Assembly: GCF_035083965.1 (NCBI RefSeq)
Contig: NC_089724.1
Location: forward strand, 29,625,435 to 29,689,434
Origin: Branchiostoma lanceolatum
Taxonomy: Eukaryota; Chordata; Leptocardii; Amphioxiformes; Branchiostomatidae
Length of the DNA: 64,000 nucleotides
Reading direction: 5' to 3'
Shown: positions 24,185 through 37,300 of the stretch, piece by piece
Layout of the letters: each line of letters starts with the position of its first letter
Numbering within the stretch: position 1 is the first letter of the stretch
The notes under the pieces: model-generated
The model's database searches: none
Seen by the model: the letters and a program-made list of their open reading frames with translations, nothing else
What the model was told of the DNA's origin: nothing
Position numbers and translations under genes: made by a program

Positions 24185-24380
24185 ATTTTGTATTAACATT
24201 TACTATGATCGTAAATGCTGACCATCGATGCACCAAGAAAATGGTGACATAGATATCTATACTATGACACATGGCGCTGTCCTGTTTGGTATCTTTGTTA
24301 GGAACTCAATTTTAATTTCTGTGAAAAGAAACCGCCATAGATGTCTCTAAGGTGGCTCACGATAAGTACGCAACAAAGTA

Positions 24381-24549
24381 CGCATGCGCAAAAGGTCAAA
24401 GGTGAAGGCCCCAGATTTATAAACAATTATTGTCTCAACCATGCTTTATAGATGCATATGGCCTCGGGAGGTCGGTTTTGCATAACAATGTACAGAATTG
24501 TTCTGTTTACGTCTCAATATGGCCTTCACCTTTGACCTTGCCTATGGCG
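24381..24549. mobile_element. MITE, CGCATGCGC family (copy 3)
   Basis: Left arm cgcatgcgcaaaaggtcaaa ggtgaaggcccc; right arm ggccttcacctttgaccttg. The interior contains ttttgcataacaatgtacag, as in the other copies. Confidence 0.7.
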
Positions 24550-25018
24550 AGGATGTGACAACCAAGAGTGGCTCTGAACTGGATTTCTAGAAGAAGAAAC
24601 GCCGCCAAGCGGTAACCTGGAAAAGGACAGAGGAATGCGACCTTGCATATTTAGTTGCACAGAAAGAAATTTTGGAGCACGACATAAACCTAAAAGTAGA
24701 CTGTTAATAAAGCAGAAAATTAGAAACCTTACGGCCCTATTCAAAACTATCTTCAAAATTCCAAACATTTGATAACAACAGCAGGTTGTATTATCTCTTG
24801 TACACTTGAATGTCAAATATATCCTGTATACTAGTCTAGTGTATCATTACTCTTAGGGTAGGTAACCCTACACCAGTATCTAGGTGCACCCACAGTCCAA
24901 AATTATGTGCACAGCTCCAATTTTTGGTGCACAAAAATATAGTATATATATACACCCCTGTCTAATATGTAACAGGATTAAACTACAATTTTATAACACA
25001 ATGAGAAAAGGGACTTAT

Positions 25019-25345
25019 CATGCCGTAGCCAGGATTTTGTTGGGGGGGGGGGTGTCGTCGTACTATGAAACTTTGAAAGGGACCAGCGCCTTTCCAGGGG
25101 TGTCCGGGAGCATGCTCCCCGGAAAATTTTAAATATTGAACCTTCTGAAATAGTATTTCCTATGCTTTTGAGATGATTTCCAAGACCAAAAATCAAAGAC
25201 AAAGTGAGCAGTTTTTCTAGCATTTCAACCCCGCTGATGATATAATTGCAAATAAGTCTGCCTTGAAAGAAATCTTAAAGAGTGGACCTTCAAGCGTGTG
25301 TGTGTGTGTTCTTCCGACCCCCACCCCCTCATGGCTACGGGCATG
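25019..25345. mobile_element. MITE with GCCGTAGCCA ends
   Basis: Left end catgccgtagcca and right end tggctacgggcatg are inverted, each followed inward by a G- or C-rich run (ggggggggggtgtcg and cgacccccacccc). No coding potential. Confidence 0.65.
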
Positions 25346-27340
25346 CTTACCCTAATTTGTGACTGAGCAGCACTGATCTCTGTAAAGGCATGAACAGGCA
25401 ACCTATGACGTCACTTTATGCATATAGAACACGTGACTGATGTAACGGCCTTACCACCGATATCAAACCAGTGTGTACAATTGCTATTGCTAAGAAACAT
25501 ATAAGGTGTATAGAGCAGCTATTCCTAGGTGAGCAATGTACAATTTAAGCCACTTCAAATTATGTACTTATTGATAAGCACGTATGAAGAAAATTATTAA
25601 TTATCTATTCGAAACAGAAATGATTTAACATAGGATGACTTTTCGAGCTCTTTCTTTGAAAATATTATCTTCAAAATGTTCAAGTTTTCTTAACTCCTTG
25701 CTTGACAGTAGGCAATCCATAATATGACCATCATTGAGTTCTGGCTACATGGTGGCTTCTCTATTACAACAGTTGATCGTAAACAGAAATTTGTTACAAA
25801 TTAGCAATAAACAATTAACATCATCACCACCTTTCATCTATAACGTATAAATATCGTGTTCACGTATCAAAAAGGTCTTAAACACAGTTTGTCATCCAAG
25901 CACAATCAGTTAAACGACCTTCTGTTAAAAAGAAGCGTCAGTAAATAAAGACATTCTTGAGTACCTTATATTTCAGCTAAATGTAATATGTATACCATTA
26001 AAATATCTTTGATAAATACATTTGGACCATATTAGATACAGTTGTTTGTATAAAGTCTTTCATCAAAAGCAGAAAACGTACATAACTTTCTTGCACATGT
26101 CAGGTACATACACTAACAGACGTATCTTCCTCGTAGGACGTAAATATGCATCACCCAATAGTCTTGTTGCATCAAGTTGGTTTCATAAAAATTTTCCACA
26201 TGCGCCCACATGTGGTGCATGCTGGAACTTCTGGTATAAAAAAATATTAGGGGCTTCTTCGACACAGTGGATGGTATGAAGTCCAATTAGTGAATTTTGA
26301 TCAGTGTTATATGTCTAGATCCATAGTATAAACATCATCGGGTCATGGAGGGTCTGGTTGTATGCTGTGTGTCATTGACAGCATTGTGCTGCACAAAAGA
26401 AGGATTTCATTTTATGAAAGTACATGTTCGGTTCTGATGAATAATTAAATATGTTTGCACAAATGTTGGGCTGCCGTTGCATGTCAAACAGTTCTCTTGT
26501 TTACAGACAACATTGTCTCGAGTTTCATGTCACCGCGTGGCTCATTAATAGTGGATATTTGTCAGGGTGGTTCGTGTCACCGGATGGCTTATAAATTTTT
26601 TATCCTTCGCTTTTGGGCAGACAAGGACGACGTGGCACTGCACTCATGTTTTTGATAACTTGTTTTAACAGTGCCACATACAGAAAACAACAAACCCATT
26701 TTTACACCTGAGTGAAGTGAGGAAAGTCGTGTGAAGTGCCTTGCTCAAGGGCACAACATCGGTGGCGTCATGGGATTTGAACCCAGGACCGCTGGGTTCT
26801 GGCCCAAACAACGGTATCCTGCCGCTACGCCACACGACCCCACAATGGTATTTCTCAGAGTGGTTCGTGTCACCACGTGGCTCATTAATAATGGTATTTT
26901 TCAGAGTGGGTCGTCAAGGGGCACCAAGGGGTCTTACTAGATTGCTTTGTATTCAATAGTGGCAGCATTCAGAGCTTTTCATAAACTTCTAGAAAGGTTA
27001 ATTTTTTGCGATAAAAATTGTTGACGAGCCTTCTGATGTGAGGTTTAAAAGATAGCCCAGTGCGCATTTTGCACTGCTAGATAAAGTTTGTACTGACAAC
27101 AGCGGTACTAATTTTCACTCAAGCGCAAAAATACGTCCCTTTAATTTAGAACAGGCGCGAACTTTAAGAGAAGAGCTACGTAGACGAAAGGCTTTGTAGT
27201 ATTAAAATTATTTTGTTCGTTGAGCTCGCAGTGCACGAATCGATGTGATTTGCAGGGACAATTTTCCGGCGCACGTATCTTCAAGAATGGAGCAGCATAT
27301 TGTTGATTTATGCTGCTGTTATCTGCGGTTAGTGGTGCGA
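25346..27340. other. Non-coding space downstream of the GPCR gene
   Basis: No gene is recognised. Near 26518-26620 and 26855-26925 a unit of about 48 bases containing tgtcaccgcgtggctcatta recurs two or more times, with the SINE at 26695-26845 sitting between the copies. The rest is AT-rich. Confidence 0.45.
26695..26845 (-). mobile_element. tRNA-derived SINE
   Basis: Read on the minus strand: a tRNA-like head (gtgtggcgtagcggcaggat), B box (gggttcaaatccc), then gtgcccttgagcaaggcact and cactcaggtgtaaaa. Same family as 32588-32905 and 33350-33685. Confidence 0.75.
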
Positions 27341-30212
27341 CTAGAGACGAGTCTCCTCTTCATCACCACTTGTGTTCTCCATCACATTGGCCAACGTTTT
27401 CGTGGGTACTTCTGTAGCAGAGCCGGTTCCACCTGCCGTTGTCTCAGTTCCACCTGCCATGGTCCGCCGGTCGCTGGCAGTGGCGGCTTCTTCATTGTCT
27501 TTATGAACTTCAGCCGGATGAAGGCGTGCCCTGTTCTCCACATCGGCCAAAGGTGACATCTCTATATCTGTAGCGGTTCCGTCTGTCGTGGCCTCAGTCC
27601 CATATGCGTTGGTCTGCCGGTCGCTGGCAGTGGCGGCTTCTTCATTGACTTCATGATTTTCAATCAGATGAAGGCGTGCCCTGTTCTCCACATCGGCCAA
27701 AGTTGACATCGGCATATCTGTAGCGGTTCCACCTGCCGTTGCCTCAGTTCCACCTGCCATGGCCCGCCGGTTGTTGGCAGTGGCGGCTGCTCCATTGTCA
27801 TGATGAACTTCAGCCAGATGAAGGCGTGCCCTGTTCTCCACATCGGCCAAAGTTGACATCGGCATATCTGTAGCGGTTCCACTTTCCGTTGCCTCAGTTC
27901 CACCTGCTGTAGCCCGCCGGTTGCTGGCAGTGGCGGTTGCTCTATTGTCATGATGAACTTCAACAAGATGAAGGCGTGCACTGTTCTCCACATCGGTCAA
28001 AGTTGACATCTCTATATCTGTAGCGGTTCCAGCTTCCGTGGCCTCAGTCCCATCTGTTGTATCCTGCCGGGCGCTGGCGGTGACGGTTGCTCCATTGTCT
28101 TGGTGAACTTCAGCCAGATGAAGGCGTGCACTGTTCTCCACATCGGCCAAAGGTGACATGGGTATGTCTGTAGCGGTTCCACCTGCTATAGCCTCAGTCC
28201 CATCTGTTTTAGCCTGCCGGTTGCTGACAGTGGCGGCTTCTTCATTCACTTGATGAACTTCAGCCAGATGAAGGCATGCCCTGTTCTCCACATCGGCCAA
28301 AGTTGACATCGGTATGTCTGTAGCGGCTGCACCTGCCGTTGCTTCAGTTTCACCTGCTGTAGCCTGCCGGTTGTTGGCAATGGCGGTTGCTCCATTATTC
28401 TGATGTGGCTCTCCCAGACCAAAGCGTTCCCTGATCACAGACTTCCATTTCTGCACCACCTCCGACGTCATTATCAGTGCCACTGTCAGCAGAAGGCCTT
28501 GAGAAGCATTCAGCACAATGAAGATGTAGTCGAGAACTCTGCTGTTGACGAAAGGGAATATGAAGCCGAGAATCCAGGTGAACCCCGTCAGAAAGGAGAT
28601 ACGCAAGTAGACCCAGGCCTTGCTGATGTTTGAGCGCGACAATGCAGCGTCGGCTATTTGAAATGACTTCCGTATGGTTAGCAAGACAATAGTGACAAAG
28701 ACAGCATTGACCAGAAGAGCACAGAGGACGGGAAGTCCAAAAGCCAACAGACTGCCGATCGGATTGCCGATCCAACAGCTCTCCCCGTAACCCACCCTGA
28801 CAGAACTGCCGAATTCCACAATCACTGTCATTACGACTATAGGCACAGGCATCAGCCACGTATACAAGAGGTACTTGTACATTGCCGCTCTTTCTAAGCC
28901 ATCACGAAACGTAAGAAAGAGATCCACAGCTAGTGCGTTCATGGATGTGAAGGCTGTCAGGAACAGATAGTGCAGCAGTATTGCATACGCTGCACACACC
29001 GGTCCGGGAGGGACGAACAAACGTACCACAAACATGACTTCAGCAAGAGCCATGCATGTCAGCATCTGGACCTTCAGCTTTTCCGGGACTTTTTTCCACT
29101 GGCCAGACCTGACAGTGTGGACCACGAAACAAAACACGGCTACAGCAGACGCTATTACAAGGCCGAGGGTTAACCAACCCTGGACAGGGTCCTGACTGTT
29201 GGCTGTTTGCGTATCGTTCGAGAAGTACTGCAGTATGCACTCCCCGCAGATCGATGCTGTTGTGTTCAGAATGACCACCTGCTCAGCTGGACAGGACACA
29301 TTAGAACTCAGCAGATGGACACTACCATTGGGAAGGACGTGGAACTCTTCCGCTGTGAACGTCAAAGCGGGTTCGCTGCAGTTTTGTAACGGGATAGTTT
29401 TGTTTGCTGAGCCATGACTTCTGCTAGCCGACGAAAAATGCCGGCACGTGTCTACAAAGGGGTCGAATACAGTGTCAGAGGGACACTGATTGGGACTGTC
29501 TTCACCATTCTCATCGACATCAAAGTTAAACAGGAGAGTTAGTGACATTTTTTCGATACATCGAGATTCACCGATACATCTTTGTCTAAATTGGTTACGA
29601 GCAAAAGCGGTACCACACCTAAGGTTAGTGGTCGCCGTCAGGGAAAGTCCTTCACAAAGAGCACAGTGTAGGTTTCTGTAGGTCTTATAGCTACTGAAAA
29701 TAGGAAAGCTGTAAGACATGCAGGCAGTCATATCACAATGTGCATTTGAAAACTTTGGCTTGGGGGAAAGACATTGTCTCGCATTGTCATCGAGAATCTT
29801 GAATTCTAGCTTGTTTGCACCAATGCAACCCTCCACCTCTTCAAACTGAAGAGTACGGAGAACATTCTCTAGTGTACCTACGGAGGTTTGTGCAGAAGGA
29901 CTAAGCTGTCCAGAACACACAGGTCTGGACATCCAAAAATATGCTTCTGACATTGTCACATTGTTACAAAGAGCACAGAACATGTTTCTGTAGTAGATTT
30001 TGTATGGATTATCTTCCACAGGTACTCTGTACACCATGTCACCGAGGCTGAAGGGATCCACTTGTTGTAAACATTGCTCCCTTGTGAAGTCATCCGTCCA
30101 TTCGTCAGGACAGTCAGCAACCATCCAATAGGACGGCCAGTTGGTAAAGCCCGAAACACACTTCCACTGCAGCCGGTAATAGTCAGGTGGTTGTTGAACG
30201 GAACTGTCTACT
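27341..30212 (-). other. Terminal GPCR exon: cysteine-rich region, 7TM domain and repeat tail
   Basis: A 2872-base exon. It opens with [20 protein letters not shown] and a region with repeated YRNMFCALC / YRNLHCALC motifs, which in related receptors precedes the helices. The linker [14 protein letters not shown] is like the Methuselah-family stalk. Helix 1 begins [20 protein letters not shown] (about 29190 downward), helix 3 contains [15 protein letters not shown], helix 6 [16 protein letters not shown], and helix 7 ends near 28455. The cytoplasmic tail (about 28430-27341) contains the 50-residue repeats and ends EETRL-stop. Confidence 0.9.
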
Positions 30213-33200
30213 CTGTGTAATGGAGCCCGAAATAAATCACATGATTAACGGTAAGGAAAACTAGACTGCTACAATGTAGACAAATGACTCCTTTTGAAAG
30301 TGCATGCTATGTCATGGCTATTGTTGTAGGTAATTAAAAAGACTGCAGGAATGTGTGATTGTAGAATCTAACGGGGAGTAGGTGCTATCTACCTGTAAAG
30401 AAATCAAAGAAAAAAAATACTCATCTATTTTTTCCCTGCGGAACTTCCGGGAAAAAGAAAGAAAGTTGTGAACCCATGCCCAATCTATTCATTTTCTTGT
30501 ACAGATTAACCCCCGCTTCATTGAGTTATGCCGTTGACACCGACCGAAGAACCCACCAACGACGTCATGTGAATACGACCTACAAGGCCGAGCTCAACAG
30601 TAGAACTTCCTTTGTAATAAGCAGTACAAATTATGGTGATTTTTCATGCAGACCTCCAGTTTTGTTCTCTACATCTTTCCTTTTCATAAGAAATGCCCTG
30701 CTTCCAAATTAGATTACTTACTCGACATCTTCACAGCAGTCGCCGAAAAAGCTGCATTCATCGTCACAAAAGCAGTCTGAGAGATCTTCTGAATCTTGCC
30801 ATCTACAGGTGTATCCTCCCTTGCATTCTTGTCCGATGAAGTCCAGGGATGTAGGGTCTAAGATGGACATGAGACAGCAACAGATGAATGATTTCCATTG
30901 CAGAGAATACAACCAAGTTCAACAAAACTGTTAAAATCGTTCAAAAATCACACATTTTCTTTTAGTTGTATTTCAAATCCATCTGACCAAAGGCAGAATT
31001 GGACGCTTGAGCATTCACATTGTATTTCTACTTATCTTTAATGATTTGACATGATGATGATGATAATGATGATGATGATGATAGTCTACTTTGTTCTGCA
31101 TTTATATTGATATCAAGTAGCGACTATGTAACAACTGTAGATTTGCAGGTGTTAGAATACATTGTGGTCTTCAGTTGTGCTTACCGGCACATTCCATAAT
31201 GTCGCAGTAGCTCCACCGCAGTGTCGGGTCCGTGGTGTAGCACCAGGGCCGCTCCTTGTTGTCAGGGTTACGGCAGAAGTTTTCCTGCAGGTCTGCATCA
31301 GGATGAGCCTGTGGTGTGTGGGGATGGCTGTGGGGGGACTGGGAGTCCCATCTCTGACACTCCCGGTCTCCTGCCCTGAAGAGTAGCGGCATACAGAATA
31401 ACACATTCACAACATTATCAACATACAAGACGTGAGACTGAATTTATTCTTGTAGTCAAAGGAAACAATATATCATTCAGGAACACAGGCATACTGGCTG
31501 GAAGCAGTGGCATCGGTCGGGAATTACAAGAAGTCCGGAGGGATGCGTCTAAGCATCTGGAGTGAGTTACGGTTAGGTAATTAGGAAACCGTCGTCCTAA
31601 AAATAGTAAAATTTGAGTGCCGAATCGGCCACGCCCAGACTACTTCTGACCTCCTCCCAACCAGTTTCCAACCAATCCGAGACATATTCACGATCTCTCT
31701 ACCACTCACGGTTTAGAAAAGTCATTCTGAATCATTCGGCTGACGCAGTCAACCAGGATCCAACTTCGCAGACCAACTGCCAACGACCTTGCTCACGATT
31801 GACTCCGAACCATGATCTGGGGAAGGTTAGGAACGGTCGGGAGGCCTGCTATTAGAAATGCGTCTAATCTTACCTTTTCACGTGCCCTGCGTAGCTCCTT
31901 CCCTTGTCTATTGCGTAGAAGCATCGTGTTGGCACGGCTGGACATATAAAACAAACAGAAGTATGCTTTATTGAAACGTAAAAGTTGACTGTGTTTCTGA
32001 TCATTGTGTTTTACGGACTCAATGTCAGCGTCTGTTAATCTGGATAAGATTGATACAGCAAGAGAGCTCTACAGACTAACATTAGATAAAAATTAAAAAG
32101 GTGTCAAAATAAACTTTATCATTGACAGGATTAGAACTCAAATTCTTGTCAGTACTTGCTTGTATTTGACAATATGAAAGGGCAAACAAAACAAAAAAGG
32201 CAATGGAAAAACATTGCGACGGTGTTCCTTATGAAGTTGCAGAGGTATGATGCCTTAAAGCTGGCGAAGTATACAGGGTATTCTTTTGTTAAATAGTGGT
32301 TATACCGTCGCAGGCGAAGACGTCATCGCAGTACATCCACCTGATGAGTGGGTTGTTTGTGTAGCACCACGGCCTGTCCTTCCCGTCCATATTCCTACAG
32401 TAGTTCTGCTCCAGCCCTGCCGATAGGTAGGCCTGGGGAGTGTGGTTATGGGTGTGGGGGTACTGAGATGTCCAGAATTGACAGGATCCGTCCCGGTTTG
32501 CAAGGCCCCTGTAGCTTGTCCCTTTTTCGTGTAGATAGAAACAGTCTATGGACATATAACGTTACATTGTAAATGGATAATGTAATTGTGGCATCGTGTG
32601 GCGTACTGAATAGAACATCCGACTGTCAAACAAGGGGACCCCAGTTCGATCCCGGGCTGCCCCCAGACATGCGCCCGACGTTGTGCCCTTGGGAAAGGCA
32701 CTTAACACGATTTTCCTCACCTCACTCAGGTGTAAATGAGTACCTAGCTCATCTAGGGTCAGGGACGTCCCTCGGATCGGACGTTAAATGGACGTCCCGT
32801 GTTTGGGGAGAGCCACACCCTGCGCAAGTAAAAGAACCCAGCACACCTTTCGAAAAAGAGTAGGGGCATGCCCCGGTGTGCCATGGTCCAAAACCTTACA
32901 GCCTGATTTGACCCGATACATGTCTATAATTGCCGGTTTGTCTGCAGATGGATGTACGTGGTCAGGAAGAAGATAAAAACGAGCATTTCAGAGCTTTGTA
33001 ATTTTAGCATGCATGCATGTTAGTAGGTTGGCGTTGTGGTAGCCACAGAAAGCAAGTCTAGGCTAACGTCTGATTGTTGTGTAACCCGTTTTAACTTTTT
33101 AGTTCCAAATAAATACCGCGTACCGATGCTGCGCCTGAGACAGTAGTTACATGTTCGTTTATTCAGATTCAATTGCAATCAAACTCCGTCAGAGGCGATC

Positions 33201-34264
33201 TTTCACGTTTTATAATTGACGTTGTTGTCGCTTGACATTTTCAGTAGTCACAACGCCATTCCTGATGTATATTTTAGTGCTATGCACATTTAGATCAAGT
33301 TTTTGTTTATCTGTTTGTTTATATTGCATGAATGCGTAACACACCAAGTTTGTACTGAAGAGTACAAGCTGCATATCCGTACTGATTTATATAATCCACA
33401 TACACCGGGAAGGACCCCTACTCTTTTCGCTAAGTGTGTTGGGTTCTTTAACGTGCTTGAGGTGTGGCTGTCCTCAAACACGGGACCTCCATTTCACGTC
33501 CTATCCGAGGGACGTCCCTAACCGAAGTTAGGTACTAATTTTTACCTGAGTAAAGTGGGGAAAGTCGTGTAAAGTGCCTTTTCTAAGGGCACAACGTCAA
33601 CGGGAGAAATCAAGGGACCCCGGATTCGAACCTGGTATCTCTGGGTTCTGGGGCCTAACACCCTGCCACTACGCTACCGCGACAAGTTGTGTGAGTGTTT
33701 TTTTTTAAAACTCACCACAGTTCTGCTCATCACTGTTGTCCCCACAGTCGTCTCTACCGTTACACCGGGTAGCCGGGTGGAACAGGGCTCCGTTGTCACA
33801 GGCAGCAGCAGCTGAACGACAGAGCAGAGAAGAGATACTGTTAAGCCAATCAGAAGTGTTCCCTTCAACTGTATGCTTTCCTCTGTGTTAACTACAATGT
33901 TGCCAGCTCTAGAGTTACTGTTGAAGATTCATTACGGATTCCACCCTTTAAATGCTGTGGAAATGTGATAATTCCTCGTTTGCCTTGATAGATGTGAGGA
34001 AACCAATGTGAAGCCGGGGGAAGAGCACTGGGTACTAAGGGCCAAGTGTTGTAAATCTTACATATATAACGTTATATATAGACAAAGGCAACAAAGTCCT
34101 CATAGATTTAGGGATAGATTTACACACATATATACATGGTCGGATAAACACATAGAAGTTTCGCTTTACACGTGCACATACACAGACATATACATGGTAG
34201 GGTACACTTATACATTATACATTATGTTCAGCTTTAAAAAAGACACACTCATATGTTTCAGTTT

Positions 34265-34309
<45 letters not shown>

Positions 34310-37300
34310 GTACGGTAGTACACACCCATATAGGTACGTTTCGCTTTACACACACACACACATACGCACACACATACATAGTAAGTCATAAATGCATTCA
34401 GGTTAGTACCTAATGTATGTCATATGTAGATTAGTCTGTGAATTATAACTATGGTTATAACTTTTCAAAGGTAAATAGCTCTTACTAGTCTTAGGATCGT
34501 AAATGGAATGGAAATGGCGTCGGATTAGGCCACCTGTTCTGTTTAAGAATTTGACAGGTAGAATTCGAAAAGGTGGTGAGGACAAACTTTCTTACAATAT
34601 TTACAGATCATTTTGGTAAAAAAAATCCATATTCTCCCACATAATCATTCATATTGCACAATAGTTTAGTCAATGCCATGCACCTATCTAATTCCTACTG
34701 TCTGTACACCGCCCACCTATTTTTAGCTATTCTCAGAGGCTAGTATATGTGTTAACATTAGGGGCATGGTTCTGGAGCCTATACCGACTATAAGATTTGG
34801 TCGACTCACACAGGGAAGGACACCTACTCTTTTTAATGAGTGCTGTTGGTTATTTAAGGTGTGGCTCTCCTCAAACACGGGACCTCCGTTTAATACGTAT
34901 AGTGCAAATGGCTATGTTCAATGGATAATTCTTTTCTTATAGAATACAAGAAGTACTTTGTTGTACTTTGGTGCCATTGGTGTCATGAACACTTTGATGT
35001 ACCCATGACTATAACGCTAGTTACAGTAGGTGTGATTATGGGTGTTAAGCCCCCTCTCACTGGACCCGCGGCACGCTGGCGGCGTCGCTGCGTCCTAAGC
35101 TGGATTTGTGTTACCCTTGACTTTTTAGTGGGAATATCATTCAAAACGTACAAATATGACCAAAAGACAACAAAACACACAAAGCTTAAAAAGATTAGTT
35201 GTTTTTTTGTCGATGAAATTCGTTGAGTGCTTTGTCAATTCGATTGGCCGCAGTGACGCCGCCAGCGCGCCGCGGGTCCAGTGAGAGGGGGGCTTTAGCT
35301 GATTAGTTATGTTTCCAGTGTACTCACGACAAGACTCGTCACTGCCATCCCTACAATCTTCTATCCCGTCACATCTAGAATAATAATGTTGTCTTAGTTT
35401 CCAACAGGAAACACGAGTATCTATATCGGGAGGTCTACATGTTTTGTGCACATGTATGCACTGGCCGTTGCCGCAGGCCGTCTTGCCTTGTCGATCACCT
35501 GCGCCGAATACAAGGGAAAGATTATAGTTAAACCACATTATCATAAATATATCAGCGTTCACTCAAGTTTTATATTTGAACTAGTAGCTTTATGCATACA
35601 TCGGTTTATGACATAGGAGTGACAAATGTAACCAATATTTTACATGTTAGGTGTAACTAGTAAATCTCCTATGAAATAATTCTGATTCTAAACCATGCAA
35701 TATCAAAATGCAAATGCCAAAGGCCAAACTCAGAAAAAAGTCAATAGCAACAGCAATGACGTCAAAATGACGTCATAAAATGACTATATAGTTTTAGCCA
35801 TCCGCCATCTTGGATCTGCTATCTTGAATTTTCAAAAATACAATTTTCTCTGTGTCTGTACTTACAGCAGTTCTGTTCGTCTGTACCGTCTCCGCAGTCG
35901 TCTCTGCCGTCACACACTTGTGTCTTGTTGATGGCAGCCCCATTTGAACATATTTCTTCATCTATATTAAAATAGACATGTACAATGTCAAAGGTAGGTA
36001 GTATTTTCTACATTGTACATTGAAAACATTTATTGGCAGAAGAGGAAATTTTCGTTTATTTCAAAGAATAAACAAAGTTGTTTTATGTCTTCTAACGTAC
36101 AAGTAGTGCAATCTACGTCTTCGTCTACGTCTGCAAGGGCTTACGTTGTTGGAAAGTCGGTCAGCCGCAAGATGGGTAGGAGTAGACAAAAACCAACGTG
36201 TCCTTATATTGTGATAAGTCATATGGAGATGCCAGCTTGCTTGTGAAGTTATCTACGTGCCAGTGGCACTGATGCCATCGGCTAAGATGCCGTCGGCAAA
36301 CTTTTCTTCTCTTAAGTATTTCTGGTACGACTATGGGTTAAGCCAACCCTAAAGTCCCTCTAGGATTGTATGATAAGTACCTAATTCTTTGATCATGATT
36401 TTAAACAGGGACCCTGTCGGGTAGTGAACGTGTCATCGTGGGAATCCCGGACTATTTTGAAGCTCGTTAGATCTCCATGTTTATTTCAACCCGAACTTAA
36501 AATCAGTCCGGGTCCCGGAGAAAATTCTTCGACAGCTGCCCAATCAGGCTTTGAGCAAACCGGCACACTGTCGGACCCAGCAGAGATCACTCCGCACAAC
36601 GACCGAAGAGTCTGACGGACACCAATCGTTAAACGGGCCAATGTTTTCAGAGTGTTTTCAACTGAAAACGGGAGCGTAAGGAAAACGCCTGTGATTTGCC
36701 TACGCCATCCGGTGTCCCTTGATTTGAGGGATTTCTCTTTAAAAACTGAACCGATTGGTTAGCTTGGAAACGTGACCAAGGCATTAAAAGCCTCTTTCGG
36801 GTGAGCGCCTTACCACAGTTGTTTTCATCGCTCCCATCGTCACAGTCGACTATCCCGTCACAGACCACCTCATGCACGTCACAGTCGCCGTCTGTGCAGA
36901 TCGTCTTCTCAAATCCGGAGCAAGCTTGGCAGACATGATAAGATACAACAACGACTAGATAAGTAACATTTTCAAGCAAATACGTAATGTTTACCTTCAG
37001 CCTTGCAAACTACTGCTCTGTTTATTCTTACTCAAACACATTGAAACCAAGATTCTCAAAACCTAGATATATTTTCTCCCATCTGGCTTTTTTCGCACTC
37101 TCGCATTAGATGTGGGATCTCCATAGAATGTTATTTGTACTTATGTGTGGCCTTTGATGGTGAAAAGCTAATGCCGCAGCCTCCATTGCAAGGTGATTGC
37201 GCTTTTCTCTAAGCTTATACAGGTATAAAATAATCAGTCACCTTGGAAAAACGTCACCTCCATGATTTCGATAGTTGTAGACCCTGTAACTCCCGAAGAG

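Larger units (their letters stand above)
33716..36924 (-). other. Four LDL-receptor class A exons
   Basis: Exons 36924-36814, 35961-35866, 35498-35328 and 33811-33716 are all phase 1 at both ends, the classic arrangement for shuffled LDLa modules. Calcium-cage ends read [31 protein letters not shown] and [11 protein letters not shown]. The third exon (171 bases) carries an insertion of about 20 residues between its third and fourth cysteines ([20 protein letters not shown]). Confidence 0.88.

Noticed and set aside
27391-28370. Tandem 150-bp repeats as a CRISPR array
   Set aside because: There are no conserved short repeats with unique spacers; the unit is protein-coding and in a eukaryotic gene.
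28395-28859. 154-codon frame overlapping the GPCR helices
   Set aside because: A shadow of the 7TM coding frame with no domain of its own.
32588-32660. Possible tRNA gene
   Set aside because: A and B boxes are present, but the stems do not pair into a cloverleaf and the same head recurs with a common SINE body.
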